A stretch of DNA of 64,000 nucleotides from Croceivirga sp. Lineage in GTDB: Bacteria > Bacteroidota > Bacteroidia > Flavobacteriales > Flavobacteriaceae. Position 1 is the first letter of the stretch. The number at the start of each line of letters is the position of its first letter. Location of the stretch: positions 124,001-188,000 of the forward strand of contig JANQSA010000051.1 of assembly GCA_028284285.1 (NCBI GenBank), written 5' to 3'. Below are positions 26,673 through 35,433 of this stretch, piece by piece. The notes below the pieces were generated by a model. The model was given only the letters and a program-made list of their open reading frames with translations. It made no database searches and was not told where the DNA came from. The translations under genes were made by a program, and so were the position numbers.

Positions 26673-26972
26673 ATGAAAATCTTTTATGTATATATCCTTG
26701 AATGCTCAGATGGAACGTACTACACTGGGATAACTTCGGATTTAACAAGTCGGGTAGCTTCGCATCAAGCGGGAAGATATCGGGAGAGTTATACGTATTC
26801 CAGAAGGCCTGTTCAACTTGTGTTCTTTTGCGATTTTACCGAAGCAGCAAAAGCCATAGCGGTGGAAAAACAAATTAAAAAATGGTCCAGGGCCAAGAAA
26901 GAAGCCCTGATCTTAGGTGAATTTGACCGACTGCCCAATCTGGCCAAGAAAAAGTTCAAAACTGACAGATAA
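26673..26972 (+). CDS. Small GIY-YIG endonuclease-like protein (copy 2)
   Basis: 99 residues. GIY-YIG domain: FYVYILECSDGTYYTGITSDL carries both Tyr motifs, Arg in LTSRVASH, metal Glu in AIAVEKQIKKW. Similar to but well diverged from the copy at 24522. It is bracketed by direct copies of palindromic repeat family A (R2 ends 26652, R3 begins 26985), with only 20 and 12 bp of spacing. A role in DNA processing is suggested by the fold; the link with the repeats is an inference. Confidence 0.88.
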   Translation: MKIFYVYILECSDGTYYTGITSDLTSRVASHQAGRYRESYTYSRRPVQLVFFCDFTEAAKAIAVEKQIKKWSRAKKEALILGEFDRLPNLAKKKFKTDR

Positions 26973-26984
26973 CCCAATCCATAA

Positions 26985-27149
26985 GTCACTTCGAGTGTTT
27001 TTATTAGAACGGAGTGAAAATAAAAATGTATCGAGAAGTTTTGAGAGTTTGGAAGGTTCTCGATACCTACCCAGCCGGTCACCGGCGGCCAAAGCCTTTG
27101 GCGACGGCACGCAGGCGGGCGTCCTCCTTCGTAGGATACTCGAACTAAT
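26985..27149. repeat. Palindromic repeat family A, unit R3
   Basis: Same orientation as R1 and R2. It holds GTATCGAGAA...TTCTCGATAC inner arms and an extra GC-rich loop (about 27066-27117, CAGCCGGTCACCGGCGG and CAGGCGGGCG). It ends immediately before the stop codon of the head-GIN gene on the minus strand. Confidence 0.85.
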
Positions 27150-27150
27150 A

Positions 27151-27870
27151 CTAATCTCGCCTGCGAATCTCAGACCCTCCGGACAAATTTTGCCGTAGTA
27201 TCTCAGGGTTGCCCCGGTAATTAAGGCTGCTGGAACCAGAGGCATCAATTTCAATAGATTGGTTTACCGATAGAAAAGCGTCGCTTGATCCTGATAAGTC
27301 AATATCCAATCGTTGCACCTGCAAATCAAAATCTTTCAAATCACTACTCCCGGACAAATTCGCCCTAAGTTCCTCTACCGTACCGAAAATATCGACATCT
27401 GATGCGCCACTGGTTCGTATTTCCAATTGGTCAGCTGCGACTTCTCCTGTAAAATCGGAAGCTCCGGACGTGTCTATACTTCCATTATCGATTATCCATT
27501 GATCTTCCAGGGTTAATGTTGAAGCCCCTGATATTTCAAAGTCGGAAAGGGTATTGGTAGTGATAAAAGCCCTTAGGGTAGCATTGCCTTTAATTTGCAA
27601 ATTATCTTCCGGTTGTATCCGCAATGTGGTTCCCGATACGCGTACGACAAGTCTATCGTGTAAATTATCATTTGCTTCAATACGCACAGATTCCTCCGTC
27701 TCAGAAAATTGCACAAAGACGTCAAAAGCCCCGCCAACTTTGACAGTATTGTAGCCGGAAAATCTGAATTCTCTGGAAGTAACTTCACCCGATGCATGTA
27801 TGCGATCCGTTTCGCATGAGGTAAATACCAGTACTGTGGCCAAAAGGCCAAAGATGATTTTTGATTCCAT
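27151..27870 (-). CDS. Head-GIN domain (DUF2807) lipoprotein
   Basis: 239 residues. Lipoprotein signal with lipobox VFTSC (Cys19). Then a beta-helix-like DUF2807 domain: FSGYNTVKVGGAFDVFVQ start, and repeated SGAS / SGSSD turns (ISGASTL, TSGASDF, TSGASDV, LSGSSDL, LSGSSDA, ASGSSSL). Such proteins are exported and surface or periplasmic; function is unknown but they are often near anti-sigma or stress genes. Its stop abuts repeat R3, so the repeat may have trimmed or replaced the original 3' flank. Confidence 0.9.
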   Translation of the reverse strand: MESKIIFGLLATVLVFTSCETDRIHASGEVTSREFRFSGYNTVKVGGAFDVFVQFSETEESVRIEANDNLHDRLVVRVSGTTLRIQPEDNLQIKGNATLRAFITTNTLSDFEISGASTLTLEDQWIIDNGSIDTSGASDFTGEVAADQLEIRTSGASDVDIFGTVEELRANLSGSSDLKDFDLQVQRLDIDLSGSSDAFLSVNQSIEIDASGSSSLNYRGNPEILRQNLSGGSEIRRRD

Positions 27871-27960
27871 TTTTGATTATTATTGGATTATTTAAGTATC
27901 GATCTTTCTTTCCGTACCTGCCTGCATACCAACAATATGCAAACCAACAGGCGGTTGAGT

Positions 27961-28110
27961 TCAGGGAGATGTCTGTTCCGGAATAACAACAGGGATCCAC
28001 CGTAGGGGAACGTGTAAGCGTTCGTATTTTCCCTTTTTCATGTAGACCTGATTGTTTTCGGTAAATACCCTAAATACAGTGATCGATTGTTTTTTGATTG
28101 ATGATTCCAT
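27961..28110 (-). CDS. Possible 49-residue protein
   Basis: Frame from ATG at 28110 to TGA at 27961: begins MESSIKKQSITVFRVF and ends VVIPEQTSP. It occupies the gap between the head-GIN gene and the barrel protein, same strand as both. Codon use looks ordinary and a small basic protein is plausible, but there is no recognised motif. It could equally be untranslated. A CCTGCCTG-type palindrome follows near 27919-27950. Confidence 0.35.
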   Translation of the reverse strand: MESSIKKQSITVFRVFTENNQVYMKKGKYERLHVPLRWIPVVIPEQTSP

Positions 28111-28136
28111 GATTGTGATTTTTGATTGATGGTATA

Positions 28137-28802
28137 TTAATTTAATTGTTTCTTGTATCGATTTCGCCCCATATTAAAGATCCCCAGCTTAATCCCAATC
28201 TCACTACTAAAGCCATTGATACGATCGATAGGGCTGTCTACGAGCTCAATCTCACTGGAGAAACGATATTTTACCCCGGCTTCTATCTGTACAAATCTTG
28301 AAATATTGAAAAGGGCGCTTACTCCGGGCTCCAACACAAAAACGGCGTCCAGATCGTCATCTTCAAAATCAAAATCCTCTTCATTGTCTATAATATCCCG
28401 GTCCACATAGCCTACAGCTCCTCCGCCAATAAATACCGGAAAGGACAGGCTCACCAGGGATTTCCCAAAAAAGATCGGTTCCAGGTGAAATCCCGCATAG
28501 CCGGCAAACAGATCATCGTTATCCCCGGACCTTGGATTAAAAATGTTCTGTCGAGAGTACAGGCCCCTGGCCAGAAAGCCCACTTCAAATTGTTGGTTGG
28601 CCACATAGGCTATTTTAAAGCTGCCGATATAGGTATCTTCCCCCTCAATTTCCCCATAGCCAAGCCCAAACCCTACATAGACCCCGTGAACTACATTGCG
28701 ACGGTCATTAAAGGTGATATAATCGCCATCCTCATCCTGGGCTTGAATGACAAGAGCAAAGAGCAAAAACGATAAGAAGAAAAGTGTTTTTTGATTGTTC
28801 AT
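28137..28802 (-). CDS. Putative outer-membrane beta-barrel protein
   Basis: 221 residues with a signal peptide (MNNQKTLFFLSFLLFALVIQAQ) and alternating hydrophobic strands with aromatic ends (VYVGFGLGYGE, FEVGFLARGLYS, AGYAGFHLEPIFF, VQIEAGVKYRFSSEIE). An acidic loop NEEDFDFEDDDLD is notable. This is the look of a small porin-like barrel; I do not recognise a family. It lies downstream of the ECF-sigma operon on the same strand, 58 bp from its last gene, and may belong to that unit. Confidence 0.7.
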   Translation of the reverse strand: MNNQKTLFFLSFLLFALVIQAQDEDGDYITFNDRRNVVHGVYVGFGLGYGEIEGEDTYIGSFKIAYVANQQFEVGFLARGLYSRQNIFNPRSGDNDDLFAGYAGFHLEPIFFGKSLVSLSFPVFIGGGAVGYVDRDIIDNEEDFDFEDDDLDAVFVLEPGVSALFNISRFVQIEAGVKYRFSSEIELVDSPIDRINGFSSEIGIKLGIFNMGRNRYKKQLN

Positions 28803-28860
28803 TGTGGTGGGTTTTTTCTAAAGACAATTGATTTTTTTAAAGGTTGCACTATGTAAAAAA

Positions 28861-29955
28861 TTATTCGCGGAGCGTAACAATACCCTTGATCCCATTAATC
28901 CGGATAGCTCCCTTCCGGTCCTTCCCATAGGTAGCCTGAATTTTTCTGAGCTTTCTCCCTTTATCCAACATCTCCGAATCCACATTTTCAAAGGACTTGG
29001 GCAGGCGTACTACCCCCTGTTCCAAAGTGGCCTCAAACGTATGGGCAAAGTCGGATACCCGTATGTTAATGTCCGAGGATTCCTGTTCAATGGCAATTTC
29101 GGTTTCCGGAGCGACAATCTGTTCCACCCTAAAATCCGCAATCTTCATGGTCAGATCTACATCCCGGGTCAGACGTTCCAAATTAAGCGTACCAAACTTT
29201 AAGTTGCCGTAAATTGTCCCTACCTCGTTTAACCGGATATCATCCTTATTGGAATAGAGTTCCAGGGAATTTACCGTTCCCATAGTCATCTCCGTGCCAC
29301 TACTGTTAATCCTCAGGCTTTTGGCATTCTCCATATCCAACTCCCCGTTTTTTAGGTTGAGGCTGGTATAGTTCAGGTTCCGAGCCCGTACTTTACCAAA
29401 TTTCAGGATAATATCGGCCTTGTTCAGATCTTCTCCCAGCCACAGATTGCCGTGCTCTATTAAGGTATTTAGCGAACCGCTCCAATCTTCGATAAACACA
29501 TCCCCAAAGCGATTGGTGATCTTCAATTCCGCTTTTTTGGGCAGGAACACTTCATAATCGATCTGCACATGGCTACGGTCAAAATCTATGGGATTGGTGC
29601 GATTAAAGAGATCAGCAAACCAGCCCGTATTTTTATTGGCAATTTCCGAAACAATGGAAACGTATTCGCTGCCGGAGTTGATCCGGGGCCGTATTCGACC
29701 CAGCAAATTCTCGGCGTTATCGCGTTTCCGGTGATTGACCTGAACGTCGATCCGCACGGCGACCTCATTTTGCTCCCAGCCGGTCACGGTAATTGTACCG
29801 TACTTGTTTTCCAGTTGCAGTTCTCCCGCATTGGTGAGAGGAAAACGTTCCTCTATGACTTTCGATACGCTTTTCTGGGCGGTACTCACCTGTACCGAAA
29901 ATAGCAGGAGTGCTATCCCCAGGAGGGTTTTATAAGGTGTAGCCATAATCTTCAT
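28861..29955 (-). CDS. Secreted beta-helix-like protein (DUF4097-like) of an ECF operon
   Basis: About 364 residues from the Met at 29955 (MKIMATPYKTLLGIALLLF), which gives a signal peptide ending STAQ; the open frame extends to 30030 but that part overlaps the anti-sigma gene. The rest is a series of short strands of the type LQLENKYGTITVTGW, LKITNRFGDVFIEDW, as in DUF4097/adhesin-like beta-solenoids. It follows the sigma/anti-sigma pair on the minus strand with an overlap of about 26 bp, so its expression probably depends on that sigma factor. Role unknown. Confidence 0.75.
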   Translation of the reverse strand: MKIMATPYKTLLGIALLLFSVQVSTAQKSVSKVIEERFPLTNAGELQLENKYGTITVTGWEQNEVAVRIDVQVNHRKRDNAENLLGRIRPRINSGSEYVSIVSEIANKNTGWFADLFNRTNPIDFDRSHVQIDYEVFLPKKAELKITNRFGDVFIEDWSGSLNTLIEHGNLWLGEDLNKADIILKFGKVRARNLNYTSLNLKNGELDMENAKSLRINSSGTEMTMGTVNSLELYSNKDDIRLNEVGTIYGNLKFGTLNLERLTRDVDLTMKIADFRVEQIVAPETEIAIEQESSDINIRVSDFAHTFEATLEQGVVRLPKSFENVDSEMLDKGRKLRKIQATYGKDRKGAIRINGIKGIVTLRE

Positions 29956-30469
29956 CAGGTTGTTTAGCATCGTTAATCTGTTGTAATAAATTCTCAATGA
30001 GCTCAATACGCTTTTTGTAGTTGGCCACAATGGCCTCTAACACCCGCTCATTGTCTAAATTCTTGTGCATTTCTTTGCGAAGGACTTCATATTCGGCATC
30101 CAGTTCATCCATAAAGGACAAAAACTCGGCTTTGTCATTTGCCGTGAGGTTGGGATTGTTTTGTACCAGCTGCACCTGGTAGGCCACCAGCCCCTGGTAG
30201 TGCCGGTCAATATCCAACAACTCCCTGGAGACATACTGGGGCTCTGAGGTCCCCACACCCATAACAGACAAACCGATAAAACCTGCGATCCCTAGCAACA
30301 GCACCACACTGGCGGCAATGCGTAGCATGGGTCGTTTCCAAAGGGGGATCACCTTGGGTTCCGGTTGTTCCAGTGCTGCGGAGATGTTGGCCCATAGTTT
30401 GGCGCGATCCGCCTTGTGCGTATCAAACCGGGTAGCGTTTTTCCGAATATGTTTTTCAAAATTGTCCAT
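29930..30469 (-). CDS. Anti-sigma-factor-like membrane protein
   Basis: 179 residues: cytoplasmic N-domain (1-48, KADRAKLWANISAALEQPEP), one membrane helix (about 49-70, MLRIAASVVLLLGIAGFIGL), and a periplasmic helical, charged C-domain. Gene start overlaps the ECF sigma stop by one base, the usual coupling. No zinc HxxxCxxC motif, so it is not a ZAS-type anti-sigma factor; this assignment relies on topology and adjacency. Confidence 0.78.
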   Translation of the reverse strand: MDNFEKHIRKNATRFDTHKADRAKLWANISAALEQPEPKVIPLWKRPMLRIAASVVLLLGIAGFIGLSVMGVGTSEPQYVSRELLDIDRHYQGLVAYQVQLVQNNPNLTANDKAEFLSFMDELDAEYEVLRKEMHKNLDNERVLEAIVANYKKRIELIENLLQQINDAKQPDEDYGYTL

Positions 30470-31008
30470 TACAATCCTTCTATGATGTTCAATAATTTTT
30501 TCTTTGCCCGGTGGTATTGGGATTTTGAGGTGCTGGTCGAAACGCCCAGGATCTCTCCAATCTCCACATGGTCATAGCCTTCAATCAAATACAGCTGTAT
30601 GATCTGTCGGTACCCATCCGGCAGTTGTGAAATACCCAACTGTACTTTTTTTAGGTCCACCGCCTCGGCTTCCACAGGTTCCTCTTCCGCCAAATGAAAC
30701 TCATGGACCTCTATAGGCACTACGGCCACCCGTTTTGCTTTGAGGTGGTTGATGCTTTTATTGATGACAATTCGTTTCAGCCAGGCCCCAAAGCTGCTTT
30801 TATAGGTAAAACTGTTCAGGTTTTTAAAAGCGTCCACAAAACTGTCCTGCACAATGTCCTCGGCATCTTCGGTATTCCCCAAAAGCCGAAGCCCTACGTT
30901 GAACATCGCATCGACGTACAGGCTGTACAACTCGTACTGTGAGTTGGAATTGCCGGTCTTGCATTGTTCCACCAGGGTTTGATGTGTAAATCGGATGTCG
31001 GTTTCCAA
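30469..31008 (-). CDS. ECF RNA polymerase sigma factor
   Basis: 179 residues with region 2 (LYSLYVDAMFNVGLRLLGNTEDAEDIVQDSFVDAF) and region 4 (LPDGYRQIIQLYLIEGYDHVEIGEILGVS). These recognise -10 and -35 elements. The start is a TTG (31008); no ATG exists upstream in frame before a stop. Followed by its probable anti-sigma and a secreted protein. Upstream DNA (31009-31100) starts the low-complexity repeat region, which would contain its promoter. Confidence 0.93.
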   Translation of the reverse strand: METDIRFTHQTLVEQCKTGNSNSQYELYSLYVDAMFNVGLRLLGNTEDAEDIVQDSFVDAFKNLNSFTYKSSFGAWLKRIVINKSINHLKAKRVAVVPIEVHEFHLAEEEPVEAEAVDLKKVQLGISQLPDGYRQIIQLYLIEGYDHVEIGEILGVSTSTSKSQYHRAKKKLLNIIEGL

Positions 31009-31078
31009 GTGGTCTAGGTTGATGTGCCGTATTTGTAGTTAAAGACAAGAACAAAAGTAAAAGGTTGCACGAAAAGGA

Positions 31079-31440
31079 AATACGAAGTAGGAAGTACGAA
31101 CTACGAAGTTGGAATTACGAAGTTAGAAGTAGGAAGTTGAAAGTACAAAGTGCGAAGTGCGAAGGAAGAATTTCTGATTTCTCATTTCCGATTTCTCCCT
31201 TTGAATTTTGGAATTTGTTATTTGAGATTTGGAAGTAGGAAGTACGAATTTGGAATTGCGAACAACCAACAACCAACAACAAATTACTAAGTTAGAAGTA
31301 CGAAATACGAAATGGGAAGTAAGAAGTACGTGCTACGAATTACGAAGTTGGTATTTGAATTTTGGAATTTGTTATTTGAGATTTGGAAGTAGGAAGTACG
31401 AATTACGAAATGCGAAGTGTAAATGACGAATGTGGAATTA
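31079..31440. repeat. Low-complexity AGTACGAAGT-type repeat block 1
   Basis: Degenerate tandem units of the kind GAAGTACGAAGT, GAAGTTGGAATTACGAAGT, plus TTTGAATTTTGGAATTTG. No gene is convincing; the frame at 31229-31426 is entirely made of these units. Similar blocks lie at 31618-31700, 32310-32415, 32640-32745 and 36296-36535. Confidence 0.8.
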
Positions 31441-31639
31441 CGAAGTTATAAACTTCAATTAAAGTATTTGTCATTCCGAACGAAGTATGAGGAGGAATCT
31501 AGCGAATTTTAGATTTCTCGTCGCTAATGAATTAGCTCTGTCGAAATGACATGGGGCGCCAAAAACAGTTTCCAGTTCGAGCACCCGCCTGAACGTCGGG
31601 AAGGCAGTCGAGAAGTCAAGAAGTTAGAAGTACGAAGTA
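31441..31639. repeat. Long direct repeat, left copy, upstream side of rraA region
   Basis: About 199 bp, matched by 32427-32669 in the same orientation. Shared stretches include AAAGTATTTGTCATTCCGAA, TTTTAGATTTCTCGTCGCTA, GAATTAGCTCTGTCGAAATG and GAAGTTAGAAGTACGAAGTA. Only rraA and repeats lie between the copies. A partial third copy is near 36426-36475. Confidence 0.85.
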
Positions 31640-31759
31640 GAGAGTGCGAAGCGGGAAGTACGAATTACAAATTACAAGTTTCGAACAGCGAACCATGAAC
31701 CATGAACAATGAACTACTAGGGATAGCGTCAACGTTTCACATGCTGTTGATCACAGACA

Positions 31760-32239
31760 TCATAGCAGTTTCTTTTTTGAAAGCAAAACACCATCTTCAT
31801 CGGAATATACATACTCTCCCTGAACTATCTCAGTTCCCGCAATACGCAATGTTTCTCCCTTGGATCCCTCATTCCGCTTCCTGCTTTTTACGGGACAGGT
31901 GCCAATGGCTTTTATCCCTACGTCCATGTCTTGTATTACTTTGGCATCTCGAATACAACCGTAGATAATGATCCCTTCCCATCCATTGTCATTCGCTAAT
32001 TTGGCGATATTATCGCCTACCAGGGCGCATCTTTTGGAACCGCCTCCGTCCACGATCAGTACCTTTCCCGTTCCATTTTCTTCCAGGGTTTTTCGTACAT
32101 ATGAATTATCCTCATAGACCTTAAGGGTGACGATCTCTCCGCAAAAAGCGGTTTTCCTGCCGTAATGGGTTAATTCCAAATCCAATACTTTGAGCGCTGT
32201 AGTATGTTCATCCCATAGATCTGCTGTAACGATTTCCAT
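31760..32239 (-). CDS. rraA: RraA-family protein (ribonuclease E regulator / HMG aldolase fold)
   Basis: 159 residues, usual RraA length. Family signature GDNIAKLANDNGWEGIIIYGCIRDAKVI, followed by GIKAIGTCPVKSRKRNEG. In Escherichia coli RraA inhibits RNase E; relatives without that role are 4-hydroxy-4-methyl-2-oxoglutarate aldolases. The lone gene is isolated in 1.8 kb of repeats between two ~200-bp direct repeats, so recombination between them would delete it. Start ATG at 32239, in the context ATGGAAATCG. Confidence 0.92.
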   Translation of the reverse strand: MEIVTADLWDEHTTALKVLDLELTHYGRKTAFCGEIVTLKVYEDNSYVRKTLEENGTGKVLIVDGGGSKRCALVGDNIAKLANDNGWEGIIIYGCIRDAKVIQDMDVGIKAIGTCPVKSRKRNEGSKGETLRIAGTEIVQGEYVYSDEDGVLLSKKKLL

Positions 32240-32309
32240 AAGTAGCGTTTTAAATGGTGCCTAACCTTCCCATAAAGGTAATCAATGCAATTTGTGTTTT
32301 GGGATTTGG

Positions 32310-32415
32310 AAATACGAAGTACGAATGACGAAGTTGGAATTACGAAGTGCGAAATACGAAGTGGGAAGTACGAAGTGGGAAGTACGAATTTGGAATTATG
32401 AGTTTCGAACAATGA
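32310..32415. repeat. Low-complexity repeat block 2
   Basis: Same AGTACGAAGT units as block 1, just upstream of rraA and before the right long direct repeat. No gene seen. Confidence 0.7.
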
Positions 32416-32426
32416 ATAATGAATAA

Positions 32427-32669
32427 CGAAGTTGGAAACTTCGATTAAAGTATTTGTCATTCCGAACACTACTTGAAATGAAAATATATTTTGATTGAAA
32501 GTATATAGCGTAGCTAATAAGGAGGAATCTCATGAATTTTAGATTTCTCGTCGCTAATGAATTAGCTCTGTCGAAATGACATGAGGCGCCAAAAACAGTT
32601 TTCAGTTCGAGCGCCCACCTGATCGTCGGGCAGGCAGTCGAGAAATCAAGAAGTTAGAAGTACGAAGTA
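32427..32669. repeat. Long direct repeat, right copy, after rraA region
   Basis: Matches 31441-31639 but carries about 44 extra bases (around 32468-32519, ACTACTTGAAATGAAAATAT and following) where the left copy has only GAAGTATGA. Ends in the low-complexity units that run to about 32745, close to the next gene. Confidence 0.85.
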
Positions 32670-32827
32670 CAACGTAAGAACTTCCTATTTCTGATTTCCC
32701 ATTTCAGATTTCTCATTTGAATTTTGGAATTTGAAATTGTATAACAAAAAAGTCTCTAATGCAACCCTTCCCGTTTTGACTTGTCTCTTGGTGGTGAAAA
32801 TGATTGACAACCATCAAAAATCAAGAA

Positions 32828-35233
32828 ATGAACAAAAAACGAGCGCTACGCCCGGCCATTAAAACCACGGTGTGGTGGCTGGGGCTGTATTTTATGGGCT
32901 GTGCCCTGGCCATAGGCCAGACTTCCCATACCATTAGTGGGACCATTACCGATAAAAGCAATGGGGAAACCCTTTTTGGGGCTTCCGTATTCCTAACAGG
33001 GACCTCCATCGGTGGGATCACCAACGAATATGGGTTTTATTCCATCACCGCCCCGGAAGGGGAGTATGTCCTAAACATTTCCTATATGGGGTATACGGAT
33101 GTGAATATTAGGATTAATTTAAACCAGGACATCAAACAGGACGTGGAGATCTCGGAATTCTCCACCGAACTGGACGAAGTGGTGGTCACCGCAGAAGAAC
33201 CAGAACGGGCCATTTTGCGCAAACCGGAGATGAGCGTGGTCAAAATGAGTGTGGGGACCATCAAACAAACCCCGGTGGTGTTAGGGGAGGTAGATGTGCT
33301 CAAATCCCTCCAACTCTTGCCCGGAGTAACCAACAATGGCGAAGGGACCGGAGGATTCCACGTTCGGGGTGGGGCACAGGACCAGAATCTGGTGCTATTG
33401 GATGAGGCCATCATCTATAACACCTCCCATATGTTCGGCTTCTTTTCGGTCTTTAATGCGGATGCTATCAAGGACGTAAAACTGTATAAAGGGGGCATCC
33501 CCGCGCGTTTTGGGGGTCGGGTCTCCTCGGTACTGGACATTCGCCAAAAGGACGGGAACAGCAAGAACTTTGCGTTAACCGGGGGTATTGGGGTGATCTC
33601 CAGCCGACTCACCGCCGAAGGGCCGGTCTTTGGGGAGAAAGGTTCTTTTTTAGTCGCAGGGAGGCGCTCTTATGTGGATCTGTTACTGGCTGCGGTAGGA
33701 GAGGATAACCGCGTTTCTTTTTACGATCTCAACCTAAAGACCAACTATACGATCAATCGCAATAACCGCTTGTTTTTGTCGGGCTACTTTGGTCGCGATG
33801 CTTTTAATTTTGCCGGGCTTTTTGAGAACAGTTACGGCAACGGCTCCGGGAACCTACGTTGGAACCATATTTTTAACGACCGTTTGTTTTCCAACCTTTC
33901 GGCCATTGTAAGTCGCTATGATTATGACCTCAACTTTGACCAGGACGATTTTGAATGGGTATCATCCATCACCAATTACAACCTGAAGTACGATCTGAAG
34001 TACTATCTCAGCGATGGCTTTTCCCTGGATTTTGGCGCCAACGGCATCTACTACGACTTTGATCCCGGACAGGTGCAGCCCACCTCAGACAGCTCCCCGG
34101 TAAATCCCTTGCAACTGGATCAAAAACGGGCCCTGGAGAGTGGGGTGTACATCAACGCGGAACATAAATTAACGGACAAACTCTCTGCACAGTACGGACT
34201 GCGCTACAGCGCCTTTTCCCGACTGGGTGGCCAACCGATCACTGAATATGCCAACGGGCAACCTGTGGTGTACAATTCCAGGCTGGGGATCTACGAACGG
34301 GGGGAAGCTATTGGAGAGACTGATTTTGCCCGTAGCGATGCCATCCAAACCTTTGGCAACTTTGAGCCCCGCATCTCCCTGGCCTATCTTCTGAATGAAG
34401 ATGCCTCGATAAAAGCGGGCTTTTCCCGGGCGGCACAGTACATTCATTTGTTAAGTAACACGAATTCGGTTACCCCTTTAGATGTATGGACGCCCAGCGG
34501 ACCTTTTATTGAACCCCAATTGTCCAATCAGTATGCCCTGGGGTATTTCCGGAATTTTTTAAATAAGACCTATTCCCTGGAGGTAGAAGCCTATTACAAA
34601 ACCGTGGACAATCGCATCGATTATATCGACGGCTCGGAGTTGATTGGTCAAAACACCATTGAAACCGAGATCCTGAATGGCGAAATGCGGGCTTATGGTT
34701 TGGAACTCCTGTTGCGCAAAAATGAAGGGGATCTGACCGGATGGATCGCGTATACCCTTTCCAAATCCGAACAACGCACTCCAGGAGGTAGTGCCGGCGG
34801 GCCGGGTATCAATGACGGAGACTGGTACAACACCTTTTTTGATCGCACCCACGACCTTTCGGTATCCGGGTCCTATCGTTGGAACGACCAGTGGAGTTTT
34901 GGCGCCAATCTGATCTTCCAGACGGGCCGCCCCGTAACCTATCCCAACGGGCAATACGAATACGAGGGGCTGTCCATTGCGAGCTATGCGCCCAGAAATT
35001 CAGATCGTTTACCGGCCTACCACAGAGTGGATGCCTCGGTAACCTTCAAGCCTCGAAAATATCAGAACAAACGCTTTAAGGGTGAATGGGTGCTCAGTGT
35101 GTATAATCTGTACCATAGAAAGAACGCTGCCGCCATTTCCTTTGGTCAGAACCTGGAAACCGGCGCCAATGAAGCCACCCGAACCGCCATTTTTGGCATT
35201 GTCCCTTCATTAACCTACAACTTTAGATTTTAA
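32828..35233 (+). CDS. TonB-dependent receptor with carboxypeptidase-like N-domain
   Basis: About 801 residues from the ATG at 32828 (the open frame begins at a TTG 24 bp earlier). Signal peptide, then a CarboxypepD-like domain (ISGTITDKSNGETLFGASV to YMGYTDVN), a plug (ELDEVVVTAEEPERAIL, LQLLPGVTNNGEGTGGFHVRGG) and a 22-strand-type barrel ending in an aromatic residue (LTYNFRF). No SusD partner follows; instead a DUF4249 lipoprotein begins three bases later, a usual pairing in Bacteroidota. The transported substrate is unknown. Confidence 0.93.
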   Translation: MNKKRALRPAIKTTVWWLGLYFMGCALAIGQTSHTISGTITDKSNGETLFGASVFLTGTSIGGITNEYGFYSITAPEGEYVLNISYMGYTDVNIRINLNQDIKQDVEISEFSTELDEVVVTAEEPERAILRKPEMSVVKMSVGTIKQTPVVLGEVDVLKSLQLLPGVTNNGEGTGGFHVRGGAQDQNLVLLDEAIIYNTSHMFGFFSVFNADAIKDVKLYKGGIPARFGGRVSSVLDIRQKDGNSKNFALTGGIGVISSRLTAEGPVFGEKGSFLVAGRRSYVDLLLAAVGEDNRVSFYDLNLKTNYTINRNNRLFLSGYFGRDAFNFAGLFENSYGNGSGNLRWNHIFNDRLFSNLSAIVSRYDYDLNFDQDDFEWVSSITNYNLKYDLKYYLSDGFSLDFGANGIYYDFDPGQVQPTSDSSPVNPLQLDQKRALESGVYINAEHKLTDKLSAQYGLRYSAFSRLGGQPITEYANGQPVVYNSRLGIYERGEAIGETDFARSDAIQTFGNFEPRISLAYLLNEDASIKAGFSRAAQYIHLLSNTNSVTPLDVWTPSGPFIEPQLSNQYALGYFRNFLNKTYSLEVEAYYKTVDNRIDYIDGSELIGQNTIETEILNGEMRAYGLELLLRKNEGDLTGWIAYTLSKSEQRTPGGSAGGPGINDGDWYNTFFDRTHDLSVSGSYRWNDQWSFGANLIFQTGRPVTYPNGQYEYEGLSIASYAPRNSDRLPAYHRVDASVTFKPRKYQNKRFKGEWVLSVYNLYHRKNAAAISFGQNLETGANEATRTAIFGIVPSLTYNFRF

Positions 35234-35303
35234 GTCATGAAAGCATTCAGAACATATATCTCGGAACCTTTTAGCCTTTTTACTGTTGAAAAACTAGAAA
35301 ACC

Positions 35304-35433
35304 GTCAGTTCGAGTTTTTTCTAAAAGAAAAAGTATCGAGAACCCATCCGAACGGAACCGGGCGGACAAGGTTTTCCACACAAAAATTCTTTTCTCGATA
35401 CAATCCCGAATTCTCTGGATCACTCGAAATGAC
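35304..35433. repeat. Palindromic repeat family A, unit R4 (inverted) inside a gene
   Basis: Reverse orientation relative to R1-R3 and R5. Outer arms GTCAGTTCGAGT (35304) and ACTCGAAATGAC (ends 35433), inner arms GTATCGAGAA and TTCTCGATAC. Read on the reverse strand, it shares with R5 the segment CGAGTGATCC and CGGGATTGTATCGAGAA. It interrupts the region between the ATG at 35237 and the lipoprotein signal of the DUF4249 gene, and its ATGAC end supplies the likely start codon. Confidence 0.85.

Noticed and set aside
26917-27198. 93-codon open frame on the plus strand
   Set aside because: Runs from the tail of GIY-YIG copy 2 through repeat R3 into the 3' end of the head-GIN gene; repeat-derived.
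29583-29904. Plus-strand open frame across the adhesin-like gene
   Set aside because: Antisense to a gene with signal peptide and beta-solenoid pattern.
31229-31426. 65-codon open frame with repeated YELR/EVRNT residues
   Set aside because: Translation of AGTACGAAGT-type low-complexity DNA, not a protein.
31079-32745. Possible CRISPR array
   Set aside because: Units vary in length and sequence, with no constant repeat/unique spacer alternation and no cas genes.
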